A stretch of DNA of 15,345 nt from positions 1 through 15,345 of the forward strand of contig JBKEBE010000136.1 in NCBI GenBank assembly GCA_047973025.1, given 5' to 3'. The stretch comes from UPXZ01 sp047973025. GTDB lineage: Bacteria > Bacteroidota > Bacteroidia > Bacteroidales > Paludibacteraceae. Positions 1-6,048 of the stretch are shown here, in pieces. Numbering within the stretch: position 1 is the stretch's first letter; each line of letters starts with the position of its first letter. The notes beneath the pieces were generated by a model. It made no database searches and had not been told where the DNA came from. It was given only the letters and a program-made list of their open reading frames with translations. A program made the translations under genes and the position numbers.

Positions 1-222
1 AAAGATAAAATAGAACTATTTTTTCTGCCATCGTATTCGCCCGAAAGAAACCCGGATGAGTATCTGAACTGCGACTTGAAACAAGGACTATCACAAAAAA
101 AGTCCCCTAAAAATCAACAAAATTTGACGTATAATCTATTATCACATATGAATATGTTACAACAGAATCCTCAACGTGTAAAAAAATACTTTCTGCACAA
201 AGATATTCAATATGCAGCGTGA
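1..222 (+). CDS. IS630-family transposase, C-terminal fragment (5' end outside the window)
   Basis: An open frame runs from the first base to a TGA at 220-222, giving 73 residues. It contains LPSYSPERNPDEYL (residues 9-22), the signature around the third catalytic acidic residue of the IS630/Tc1-mariner DDE transposases (family form LPxYSPxLNPxE), with the putative catalytic Glu at residue 20. It ends in IQYAA, a typical terminus for this family. The enzyme would cut and join DNA ends of the element, usually at TA target sites. Only the 3' part lies in the window, so whether the whole gene is intact cannot be judged. Its last codons overlap, in another frame, the open frame of the LRR gene that follows, which suggests the right end of the element lies between the stop and about 245. 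I could not identify its terminal inverted repeat because the left end is not visible. The family call is firm; activity is unknown. Confidence 0.85.
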   Translation, partial: KDKIELFFLPSYSPERNPDEYLNCDLKQGLSQKKSPKNQQNLTYNLLSHMNMLQQNPQRVKKYFLHKDIQYAA

Positions 223-1247
223 AATATTAATTGATTGCCGTCAGGTTAATACATTGCATGTAGAAACTGCAGGAACATTGCCCTCACTTATTGGCGAAAC
301 AAGGAAATATCAAATTACCGATTTGACGCTAACAGGTAAAATAAATGGCACAGACATACGATTTCTCCGAGAAATGGGGGGAAGAGGATGTGATGGCACA
401 ACAAATCCCGACACTAAATTTGGCAAACCAACCGATGGTAAGTTATCCAATCTCAATTTATCGGGAGCTAATATTGTTTGTGGAGGGGATTATTATTTGA
501 ACTATTACCCCGGTCTTTCTTCGCCTACTGAAATCCACACCGCAAAGGATCAAATTTCAGACTGTATGTTTATTGAATGTGAAAAATTAAAAAATATTGT
601 TTTACCTGAAAATATTACTTCAATTGGGAATGCCGCTTTTGAAAGTTGTACTGAATTGACCAGAATACACATCCCAAATAATGTTTCAACAATTGGCTAT
701 TATGCTTTTAAAGATTGCTCAAAGTTAACCGATATTACTATTCCAAAAAATTTGACTGTAATTCGAAGCAATGTTTTTTCGGGATGCATCGAATTGACAC
801 GTATTAACATTCCCAATAATGTAATTTCGATTGAAAATTCCGCCTTTCATAATTGCGTCAAGTTAACCAATATTATTATACCCAATGGTATCACTTCAAT
901 AGAATGCAGTGCTTTCAAAGGTTGTACAGAACTAACTTTTGTTACGATACCGAATAGTGTTACGTCAATTAAAAGTTCCGCTTTTGAAGATTGCGTCGGT
1001 CTAAACAATGTAGTTATTCCGGAAAGTGTTGTAAGCATAGGAGAGTCCGCTTTTAAAGGGTATAGTGGCTTGGCAAAAATACACAGTAAAAATCCGACTC
1101 CTCCGTGTATCGGTTCAAGCAGTTTTTACAATGCGAACAAAACAACTTGCAAATTAATATGTACCGAAAGGCTCGTATAATGCCTATTGGTTGCAATGGG
1201 GATTTGACAATATTATCGAAGTAGATACAAATTCAACAAATATGTAG
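223..1247 (+). pseudogene. BspA-like leucine-rich-repeat protein, 5'-truncated and frameshifted
   Basis: The main open frame (ATG at 212, stop at 1180) gives 322 residues. About seven tandem 23-residue LRR_5 units run from about residue 115 to 290, with the recurring pattern SI..SAF..C..L..I.IPN typical of BspA/TpLRR surface proteins of Bacteroidales. The stretch at residues 13-60 (VNTLHVETAGTLPSL, then DLTLTG and NGTDIRFLREM) matches the part that normally follows the signal peptide in these proteins, but no signal peptide is present. The upstream bases belong to an IS630 transposase, so the ATG at 212 is probably not native. At the other end the frame breaks after NKTTCKL. Removing one A around 1158-1161 restores YVPKGSYNAYWLQWGFDN and a tail ending at TAG 1245-1247, the usual LYVPKG closing motif of such domains. 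Intact relatives are exported or surface proteins implicated in adhesion; this copy is probably inactive. The left boundary given is approximate. Confidence 0.8.
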
Positions 1248-1531
1248 TGTAAAAGAATTATTTTAAATCACTTATCATCAAGAACGGCAATATTACTCTT
1301 CAACCAAATTCAAGCGACATTGCTTTCTTGGGTAGAAAAACAAGCGTCCCTATTCTCTATTCGTCGATCCTAGATCTGTCAAGTTTCACAACGGCAATGA
1401 TGGAAACTCAGTTGACAAAATCAGAAAAATCCGGAAATACCTTATTCGTATTGCAGTAAAGATATTTCCGGACAATCTAAAAGAACATACGTTACATTTA
1501 TTCGTTGGACTCAGGTCTTTGGGTTTTCAAA
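1248..1531. other. Intergenic stretch with a possible decayed coding remnant
   Basis: Between the LRR pseudogene and the DUF4395 gene there is no ORF with a start codon. A plus-strand open frame without a start codon runs from 1253 to TAA 1457-1459. It includes IIKNGNITLQPNSSD and then a serine- and threonine-rich stretch, so it could be leftover coding sequence from the neighbouring surface-protein locus. I do not recognise it. No clear terminator was found here. Confidence 0.3.
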
Positions 1532-1975
1532 TTAACTGTAATTAAACACTTTATAGACAAACGGATAAATCTGACACACGACGCAATACCCAAAAAAAGA
1601 TTCGAGAAACGCACAGCATGCAAATATTCCCGTAAATGCGTAAACCAAATAGGTTAATTGGAAGAAATAGGATATGATAATCAAAAGGCTGAACAACAAT
1701 CCTATTCTGGCTGCGAATATTTTGGGTCCGGCGTTAATCAATTCCGGCTTTAAGGAGCATGCGCGAATTATCGTGCGCGAAATGTAACTCAACACACTAA
1801 AACGTGACAAATTACCGGAACGCAACCCAAAATCGACAAACAAGCACAAGATAGGAATCACATTGCCCGTTAGGACAAAAATGACCAATAAACCTAGTGT
1901 TAACCCACCGTTGATACGAGCCACGTGCTCATCGATTTTTTTGTTGGAGATGGGACAAATTGTATTTGATTTCAT
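1532..1975 (-). CDS. DUF4395 domain-containing membrane protein
   Basis: This 147-residue protein has the DUF4395 pattern. CPIS near the N-terminus (residues 7-10) is followed by a basic stretch ending HVARIN. Next come a hydrophobic segment (about 24-50), LKPELINAGPKIFAARIGLLFS (76-97), a second hydrophobic segment (about 91-125) and the closing CVVC pair (C131, C134) in FGYCVVCQIYP. The family consists of small inner-membrane proteins of unknown function; the conserved cysteines suggest metal or redox chemistry, which is inference. The ATG at 1975 is preceded at suitable distance by a TACTTTTG box on the same strand (2003-2010). The gene is monocistronic: the LRR pseudogene lies beyond its 3' end in opposite orientation. 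Length is normal for the family and no defect is visible. Confidence 0.85.
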   Translation of the reverse strand: MKSNTICPISNKKIDEHVARINGGLTLGLLVIFVLTGNVIPILCLFVDFGLRSGNLSRFSVLSYISRTIIRACSLKPELINAGPKIFAARIGLLFSLLIIISYFFQLTYLVYAFTGIFACCAFLESFFGYCVVCQIYPFVYKVFNYS

Positions 1976-2002
1976 GTATTAAAATTTATTTTTTTATATT
2001 GA

Positions 2003-2032
2003 CAAAAGTACGACAGCGTATCTTACCGTAAA
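2003..2032 (-). promoter_or_regulatory. Promoter of the DUF4395 gene
   Basis: The minus strand reads TACTTTTG at 2010-2003, matching the Bacteroidota -7 consensus TAnnTTTG. TTTA lies 18 nt upstream in the -33 position (2032-2029), one base off TTTG. Predicted transcription starts near 1996, giving a leader of about 20 nt before the ATG. The -33 region overlaps the left arm of an inverted repeat. Confidence 0.6.
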
Positions 2033-2053
2033 ATACCACCATCGTAGTATTTT
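2030..2053. repeat. Inverted repeat, possible operator
   Basis: AAAATAC (2030-2036) and GTATTTT (2047-2053) form a perfect 7-bp inverted repeat with a 10-nt spacer. Its left arm covers the -33 position of the DUF4395 promoter, so it could be a repressor or activator site; this is inference from position. Confidence 0.45.
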
Positions 2054-2080
2054 CATACCATAAACTGGGGATATTCCACT

Positions 2081-2109
2081 AAAAAAGTAGGACGACAACG
2101 TACTTTTTT
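2081..2109. repeat. Perfect 9-bp inverted repeat (hairpin)
   Basis: AAAAAAGTA (2081-2089) and TACTTTTTT (2101-2109) are perfectly complementary around an 11-nt loop. The A/T flanks make it look like a weak bidirectional terminator, but no gene ends next to it. It could instead be a protein-binding site upstream of the DUF4395 gene. Confidence 0.4.
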
Positions 2110-2328
2110 ATCCAAATTTAACTTCGTTTTTCTGAAAAAGACAAGGAATACACGTGAGATATTGAATGATTCGCGAGTACTACTTTGATGTGGATTTTGT
2201 CCTTTCTTGCAGGGGGACAGCACTCTAAACAACCGAGAGAAAAGGTAAAAACGTTCAAACGAATCACAAGTTTAATTCTGTATTCTATTTTAAATTTCAA
2301 AATATTAAAATAATTCTTGCAGATTACT

Positions 2329-2336
2329 TACCTTTG
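2329..2336 (+). promoter_or_regulatory. -7 box of the rnpB promoter
   Basis: TACCTTTG fits TAnnTTTG and ends 7 nt before 2343, where the P1 stem of the RNase P RNA begins, so the transcript probably starts at or next to the mature 5' end. No good TTTG was found at the -33 position. Confidence 0.6.
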
Positions 2337-2342
2337 TATGAT

Positions 2343-2713
2343 ACAGCAGATCGGTTTGTCGCTTCGATATGATCGTATCGGAGAGGAAAGTCCGGGCAAC
2401 ACAGAGCACCATATTTCCTAACGGGAAGTTGCCGGCAACGGCAAAGTAGCGTAACAGAAAATAACCACCCTGACAGAGTCTGTCGGGGAAAGGGTGAAAA
2501 GGCGAGGTAAGAGCTCGCCGGAAGCCGTGGCGACACGGTTTGCCGTACGCCTTATGGGTTGCAAGATCAAGTAAACCGGCGCATCAGGGTAGCTCGTCCG
2601 ATGCCGGAGGGTAGATTGCTAGAGGCTTGCGGTAACGCAAGTCCCAGATAAATGACAAACGTTTCGTCCCCATTCGTGGATGAGAAACAGAACCCGGCTT
2701 ATAGATCTGCTGT
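2343..2713 (+). ncRNA. rnpB: RNase P RNA (bacterial class A)
   Basis: This is the catalytic RNA of RNase P, which with the RnpA protein removes the 5' leaders of tRNA precursors. The diagnostic conserved core is present: GAGGAAAGTCCGGGC at 2383-2397 near the 5' end, and ACAGAACCCGGCTTAT at 2687-2702 near the 3' end. The terminal P1 helix pairs AGCAGATC (2345-2352) with GATCTGCT (2704-2711). GGAGGGTAGA (about 2606-2615) fits the P15 region whose GGU pairs with the tRNA CCA tail, and AGATAAATGAC lies in the conserved 3' core. The total of about 371 nt is normal for class A. A run of nine T follows directly at 2713-2721. Three tRNA genes, its natural substrates, lie in the same window but are transcribed separately. 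Ends are set from the P1 pairing and are good to a few bases. Confidence 0.95.
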
Positions 2714-2721
2714 TTTTTTTT
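2704..2721 (+). terminator. Terminator-like 3' end of rnpB
   Basis: The 3' strand of P1 (GATCTGCTG) is followed at once by nine T (2713-2721). Nascent RNA structure plus the U-tract probably ends rnpB transcription. Some read-through into the membrane-protein gene that starts 17 nt later is possible. Confidence 0.55.
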
Positions 2722-2737
2722 CGTACGAGCATCACAA

Positions 2738-4087
2738 ATGAACACCAAACAGGACAAGCAACACATGAAGAAATTAATAGAATCTATCAAGCATTTCTTG
2801 AAGTTTCTTAGGTACGATATTTGGCGCTTTACCGGCAGCGAATTATCCAAAGGGAGGCGTGCTTTATACAACACGTTGAAGACGATCTTTTTGTCTATCA
2901 AAGGTATTGGGACAAACAAACTGGGAATCCGCTCTGCCGCTCTTACCTACTCCATCACGTTTGCCATTGTACCGCTGTTCGCATTGATTTCTGCAATCGC
3001 AAAAGGCTTCGGTATCGAAAAAAATATTGAAGAAGTGCTTCAAGATAGCTTCGTAGTGCAGGCAGACATGATTCCTACGGTCATGGGCTTTGTAAGAAAA
3101 TATTTGGATACGATGACCGGAGGCGTATTCTTAGGAATCGGATTGATTATCCTTATTTATTCGGTTTATAATCTTTTTTCTCAAATAGAGCTCGTGCTTA
3201 ACGATATTTGGCAAGTTGAAAAGTCGCGTTCAGTACTAAAGCAATTTACCATTTATTTTTCGGGTATTTTGATTTTTCCCATTCTTATAGCCGTATCCGC
3301 CGGTCTTTCCATTTATATCAATAATATTTTAAAAACGACTTTTCTTTTTGAAATATTCTCCCCTTTCATACAGTTTCTATTATCCGTTGTTCCGTACATC
3401 GTTTCCGGACTGATTTTTACGCTGATGTATTGGATTATTCCAAACACGAAAGTACGTTTTTTGAACGCCTTGATAGCCGGAATGATTGTCGGAATTATTT
3501 TCCAGCTATTCCAGGGGCTATACGTGAGTGGTCAGATCAACCTTACGCGATACAACGCAATCTATGGAGGATTTGCCGCTATTCCTCTTCTTTTGCTTTG
3601 GATTAACATTTCTTGCCTGATATTCTTGATTGGGGCGGAAATTTCATACACATCGCAAAACCTGAAAAACTTTGACTATCGACGGGACTCGGACAACATC
3701 AGTAGTCGATATAAAAAGTATCTGACCTATTTTGTCGCTTACTGCATCGTGAAACGTTTCGAAAATAACGAAGCGCCTTACACCGTTGACGAAATTGTGG
3801 AGAAGTACAAGATGCCGATCCGTATTGTCAATCAGATTATCAATACGTTAAAAAATTCGGCGATTATTTCGGAAGTTATTATTGATGATTCCAAAACGGT
3901 ATTTCAACCGGCTATTGACATCAATCAGCTGACTATCAAACTGATGGATGCAAAGATAACAATGCGTGGATCCGAACTATTTTTAGAATCTAAAAACGAT
4001 GAAATGGATGCTTTCTGGCAAAAAATGCTTGCTATCCAAGATGAAACGGATAAAATCAACGAACATATCTTGTTGAAAGATTTATAG
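2738..4087 (+). CDS. YihY/virulence factor BrkB family membrane protein
   Basis: The 449-residue protein belongs to the YihY/BrkB family (once misnamed RNase BN). N-terminal helices are followed by KLGIRSAALTYSITFAIVPLFALISA (61-86), and the family hallmark YGGFAAIPLLLLWINISCLIFLIGAEISY lies at 276-304. About six hydrophobic segments fall between 65 and 305. Residues from about 320 to 449 form a soluble tail whose YTVDEIVEKYKMPIRIVNQIINTL (348-371) looks like a winged-helix fold, as in other Bacteroidota members. The family acts in the inner membrane; its substrate is not settled, and BrkB was linked to serum resistance in Bordetella. The ATG at 2738 is only 17 nt beyond the rnpB T-tract; an alternative ATG at 2765 (MKKLIES) would remove nine residues and cannot be excluded. 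The gene converges on nhaA with a 32-nt gap. Confidence 0.85.
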   Translation: MNTKQDKQHMKKLIESIKHFLKFLRYDIWRFTGSELSKGRRALYNTLKTIFLSIKGIGTNKLGIRSAALTYSITFAIVPLFALISAIAKGFGIEKNIEEVLQDSFVVQADMIPTVMGFVRKYLDTMTGGVFLGIGLIILIYSVYNLFSQIELVLNDIWQVEKSRSVLKQFTIYFSGILIFPILIAVSAGLSIYINNILKTTFLFEIFSPFIQFLLSVVPYIVSGLIFTLMYWIIPNTKVRFLNALIAGMIVGIIFQLFQGLYVSGQINLTRYNAIYGGFAAIPLLLLWINISCLIFLIGAEISYTSQNLKNFDYRRDSDNISSRYKKYLTYFVAYCIVKRFENNEAPYTVDEIVEKYKMPIRIVNQIINTLKNSAIISEVIIDDSKTVFQPAIDINQLTIKLMDAKITMRGSELFLESKNDEMDAFWQKMLAIQDETDKINEHILLKDL

Positions 4088-4119
4088 TCTTTAAAACCGT
4101 GTTGCTTCAACCTTTATTT

Positions 4120-5451
4120 CTACGTGGGTTCATTCTCTTTGTTATTTCTCAAGACAATATATCCCAATCCTCCTCCAACAATTGATGCAACGAAAATACC
4201 GATTTTAGCCTGTGTAATTAAAACTTCGGAAGAAAACGCAAGCGAAGTAATAAATAACGACATCGTAAATCCGATAGATGCCAATAGCGCTACTCCAAAA
4301 AGATTTTTAAGGCTCATGCCCGCAGGAAATGTTGCGATCTTCAGTTTTACGATGAGTAGTGTGAATCCGACAATTCCGACCACTTTTCCCACTAAAAGGC
4401 CTGCTGAAACTCCCACGGCAACATGGGTATTGAACAGTTCGCTTACATCAATTTGAAAGGATACTCCGGCATTGGCTAAGGCGAAAATAGGCAGCACAAA
4501 AAAAGTAACGAATGGGTGCATCGCGTGTTCGAGGCGTTGTAGTGGCGGAATGGCACAATTGGTGTCTTTTTTAACCTCTTCTAACAGGTGAACTTGCTCG
4601 CTTGTCAGCGTAGATTTTTCGTTTGGTTTGATGCTTCTGAATTTGCTTATCGTGGTTTTGAGCCTTTCGATATAGACATTTTCCTTTATCCCGACATCAG
4701 CCGGAATAGTAAAAGCGGCCAAAACCGATGCAATGGTAGCGTGCACTCCTGAAAGTAAGAAAGCTATCCATACACCTACGATACCCATCAACGCGTAAAA
4801 CAAAAGGTTTCGTATGCCCATTTTGTTTCCGATGTACATTACCAACACAAAACTCAAACCAATCAACAGACTTTGAACAGAGATTTCGGATGTGTAAAAA
4901 AATGCAATTACCAATACGGCACCTAAATCATCGACAATGGCTAAGGCGGTAATAAAAACTTTCAGTGAAACAGGTACTCGTTTTCCTAAAAGATGTAATA
5001 CGCCGAGCGCGAATGCGATATCCGTTGCCATAGGTATTCCCCATCCTCCACCGGCTTCTCCGGATGGATTTAGAGATACATAAATCAAAGCGGGAACCAG
5101 CATTCCGCCAATAGCGGCACCGATTGGAAGTAGCGCGTTTCGCGGGTTGGAAAGCTCTCCGGCTACAATTTCGCGTTTCAACTCCAGACCTACCACGAAA
5201 AAGAAAATTGCCATCAAACCATCGTTAATCCAGTGATGCAGACTATATTTCAAGAACGGTGTATCGTTAAATTGAAAACCGATTTTATTCTCTAAAACAT
5301 GAAAATATTCGCCCGCCCATGGTGAGTTTGCAAAGAAAAGAGCAACGATGACGCTTATCACGAGGACAATTCCACCGGATCGCTCTTGTCTCATAAACCG
5401 TAGCAGTGGCTGAGTTACTACATCTATCCGATGCATTCTTCTATCTGACAT
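4120..5451 (-). CDS. nhaA: Na+/H+ antiporter NhaA
   Basis: NhaA expels Na+ (or Li+) from the cytoplasm in exchange for protons and supports pH and salt homeostasis at the inner membrane. The 443-residue protein carries the family landmarks in order: FFFVVGLELKREIVAGEL (83-100), PMATDIAFALG (140-150) with D144 matching E. coli D133, and ALAIVDDLGAVLVIAFF (169-185) with D174/D175 matching the ion-binding pair D163/D164. It also has a GVHATIASVLAAF segment and FVLPIFALANAGVSF in the C-terminal half. Twelve or so membrane segments are expected and the hydrophobic pattern agrees. It is longer than E. coli NhaA (388) because of an extended N-terminus and a charged loop (about 260-305), common in Bacteroidota. 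It appears monocistronic; no clear promoter match was found upstream. Confidence 0.95.
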   Translation of the reverse strand: MSDRRMHRIDVVTQPLLRFMRQERSGGIVLVISVIVALFFANSPWAGEYFHVLENKIGFQFNDTPFLKYSLHHWINDGLMAIFFFVVGLELKREIVAGELSNPRNALLPIGAAIGGMLVPALIYVSLNPSGEAGGGWGIPMATDIAFALGVLHLLGKRVPVSLKVFITALAIVDDLGAVLVIAFFYTSEISVQSLLIGLSFVLVMYIGNKMGIRNLLFYALMGIVGVWIAFLLSGVHATIASVLAAFTIPADVGIKENVYIERLKTTISKFRSIKPNEKSTLTSEQVHLLEEVKKDTNCAIPPLQRLEHAMHPFVTFFVLPIFALANAGVSFQIDVSELFNTHVAVGVSAGLLVGKVVGIVGFTLLIVKLKIATFPAGMSLKNLFGVALLASIGFTMSLFITSLAFSSEVLITQAKIGIFVASIVGGGLGYIVLRNNKENEPT

Positions 5452-5895
5452 AATTACAGTATTTAGTCGAGCCTCAAGAAACTCGTTTTTAGTATCATTC
5501 TATCGTTGCTTGGATAAGCTATCTCTTTTTGTCGAATCAACCAAGCACACCTCCAAACATTCCCTAATCCACTCTTACGCTAAAAAAAATTATTGGATGT
5601 TTCGGGCATAACCTACCTCGTCAACCCCAAAAACATACGGTTCTATTTCTATCTTTCTGCTTTGGTTGCATGCGTATTTGCAAGAAGACAGGTCAAAAAT
5701 ACTAAAAACCTGCAAATATGAAGTAAAAAACAACCAATTGATAATTTATCGACCGAATATGATAGACAATCTGTCTATTTTTACATAGCCTAAAAGGGGG
5801 GCTAACAAGTTAAAGCACAGGCAGGATAACACGATTGCTCCGGAGTAAACGATAAAAGACAAAAAAGAGGCATCTCGTTCGAGAGCCTCTTCCGG
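5452..5895. other. Non-coding stretch upstream of nhaA, with inverted repeats
   Basis: About 440 nt separate the nhaA start from tRNA-Leu. I see no supportable gene. Visible structure: TATTTGCA (5675-5682) and TGCAAATA (5711-5718) form an inverted repeat; the pair CAGGT (5689-5693)/ACCTG (5708-5712) lies inside and partly overlaps it; and ATAGAC-AATCT-GTCTAT (5762-5778) is a short hairpin followed by five T. The tRNA-Leu terminator closes the region at 5861-5891. Confidence 0.5.
5861..5891 (-). terminator. Rho-independent terminator of tRNA-Leu
   Basis: On the minus strand AAGAGGC and TCTC pair with GAGA and GCCTCTT around a GAAC tetraloop with one bulged base, followed by TTTTTT (complement of 5861-5866). 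It lies 5 nt beyond the mature 3' end of tRNA-Leu, as expected for a single-gene tRNA transcript. Confidence 0.85.
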
Positions 5896-5977
5896 TGCGG
5901 CTGAAGGGACTCGAACCCCCACGCCTCTCGGCACTAGATCCTAAGTCTAGCGCGGCTACCAATTACGCCACAGCCGC
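5896..5977 (-). tRNA. tRNA-Leu(UAG)
   Basis: The minus strand folds as a class II tRNA of 82 nt. The acceptor stem is GCGGCTG/CAGCCGC with discriminator A; the anticodon arm CTAGA-CTTAGGA-TCTAG has anticodon TAG; a long variable arm follows; and the T arm contains GGTTCGAGTCC. It reads CUA and other CUN codons. The CCA end is not encoded (ACCGGA follows the acceptor), so a CCA-adding enzyme is needed. It is flanked by its own promoter and terminator. Confidence 0.95.
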
Positions 5978-5995
5978 ATTTTCAGATAGCGAGTG

Positions 5996-6025
5996 CAAAG
6001 GTATAAAAATAATCTGAACGACAAA
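5996..6025 (-). promoter_or_regulatory. Promoter of tRNA-Leu
   Basis: On the minus strand TTTG (6025-6022), an 18-nt spacer and TACCTTTG (6003-5996) match the Bacteroidota -33/-7 pattern. Predicted transcription starts near 5989, leaving a leader of about 12 nt for RNase P to remove. The promoter sits in the 71-nt gap after the nuclease gene. Confidence 0.8.
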
Positions 6026-6048
6026 ATCTATTTTCCTAAAAAAACAGT

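Larger units (their letters stand above)
1976..2342. other. Intergenic region between DUF4395 and rnpB
   Basis: This 367-nt gap holds the DUF4395 promoter, two inverted repeats and, at its right end, the rnpB -7 box. From 2110 to about 2320 I see no convincing gene: the minus-strand frame at 2118-2300 begins with TTG, lacks a promoter match and resembles no family I can name. Confidence 0.5.

Noticed and set aside
595..1080. Regular DNA repetition with a period near 69 bp, resembling a tandem or CRISPR-like array
   Set aside because: The period equals 23 codons and the repeats are the protein-level LRR units; the DNA copies are diverged and there are no unique spacers between identical repeats.
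2118..2300. 60-codon minus-strand frame upstream of rnpB with CLECCPPARKDK
   Set aside because: It begins with TTG, has no TAnnTTTG promoter at the right place and no family I can name. It might be part of a dispersed repeat, which a genome-wide search would show.
2584..2919. Frames overlapping rnpB and the start of the YihY gene on the minus strand
   Set aside because: They run through the conserved RNase P RNA core and antisense to a well-supported membrane protein.
4088..4119. Possible terminator between the YihY gene and nhaA (GTTG-CTT-CAAC)
   Set aside because: The stem is only 4 bp and lacks a T-tract; I could not support a terminator in this convergent gap.
5540..5660. Minus-strand fragment reading FGVDEVGYARN, reminiscent of an RNase H motif
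   Set aside because: It is broken by stops on both sides and lacks any further conserved block, so it is most likely chance.
5746..5934. 62-codon minus-strand frame including VGVRVPSAAPEEA
   Set aside because: It runs through tRNA-Leu; that peptide is the familiar artefact of translating a tRNA T arm and acceptor stem.
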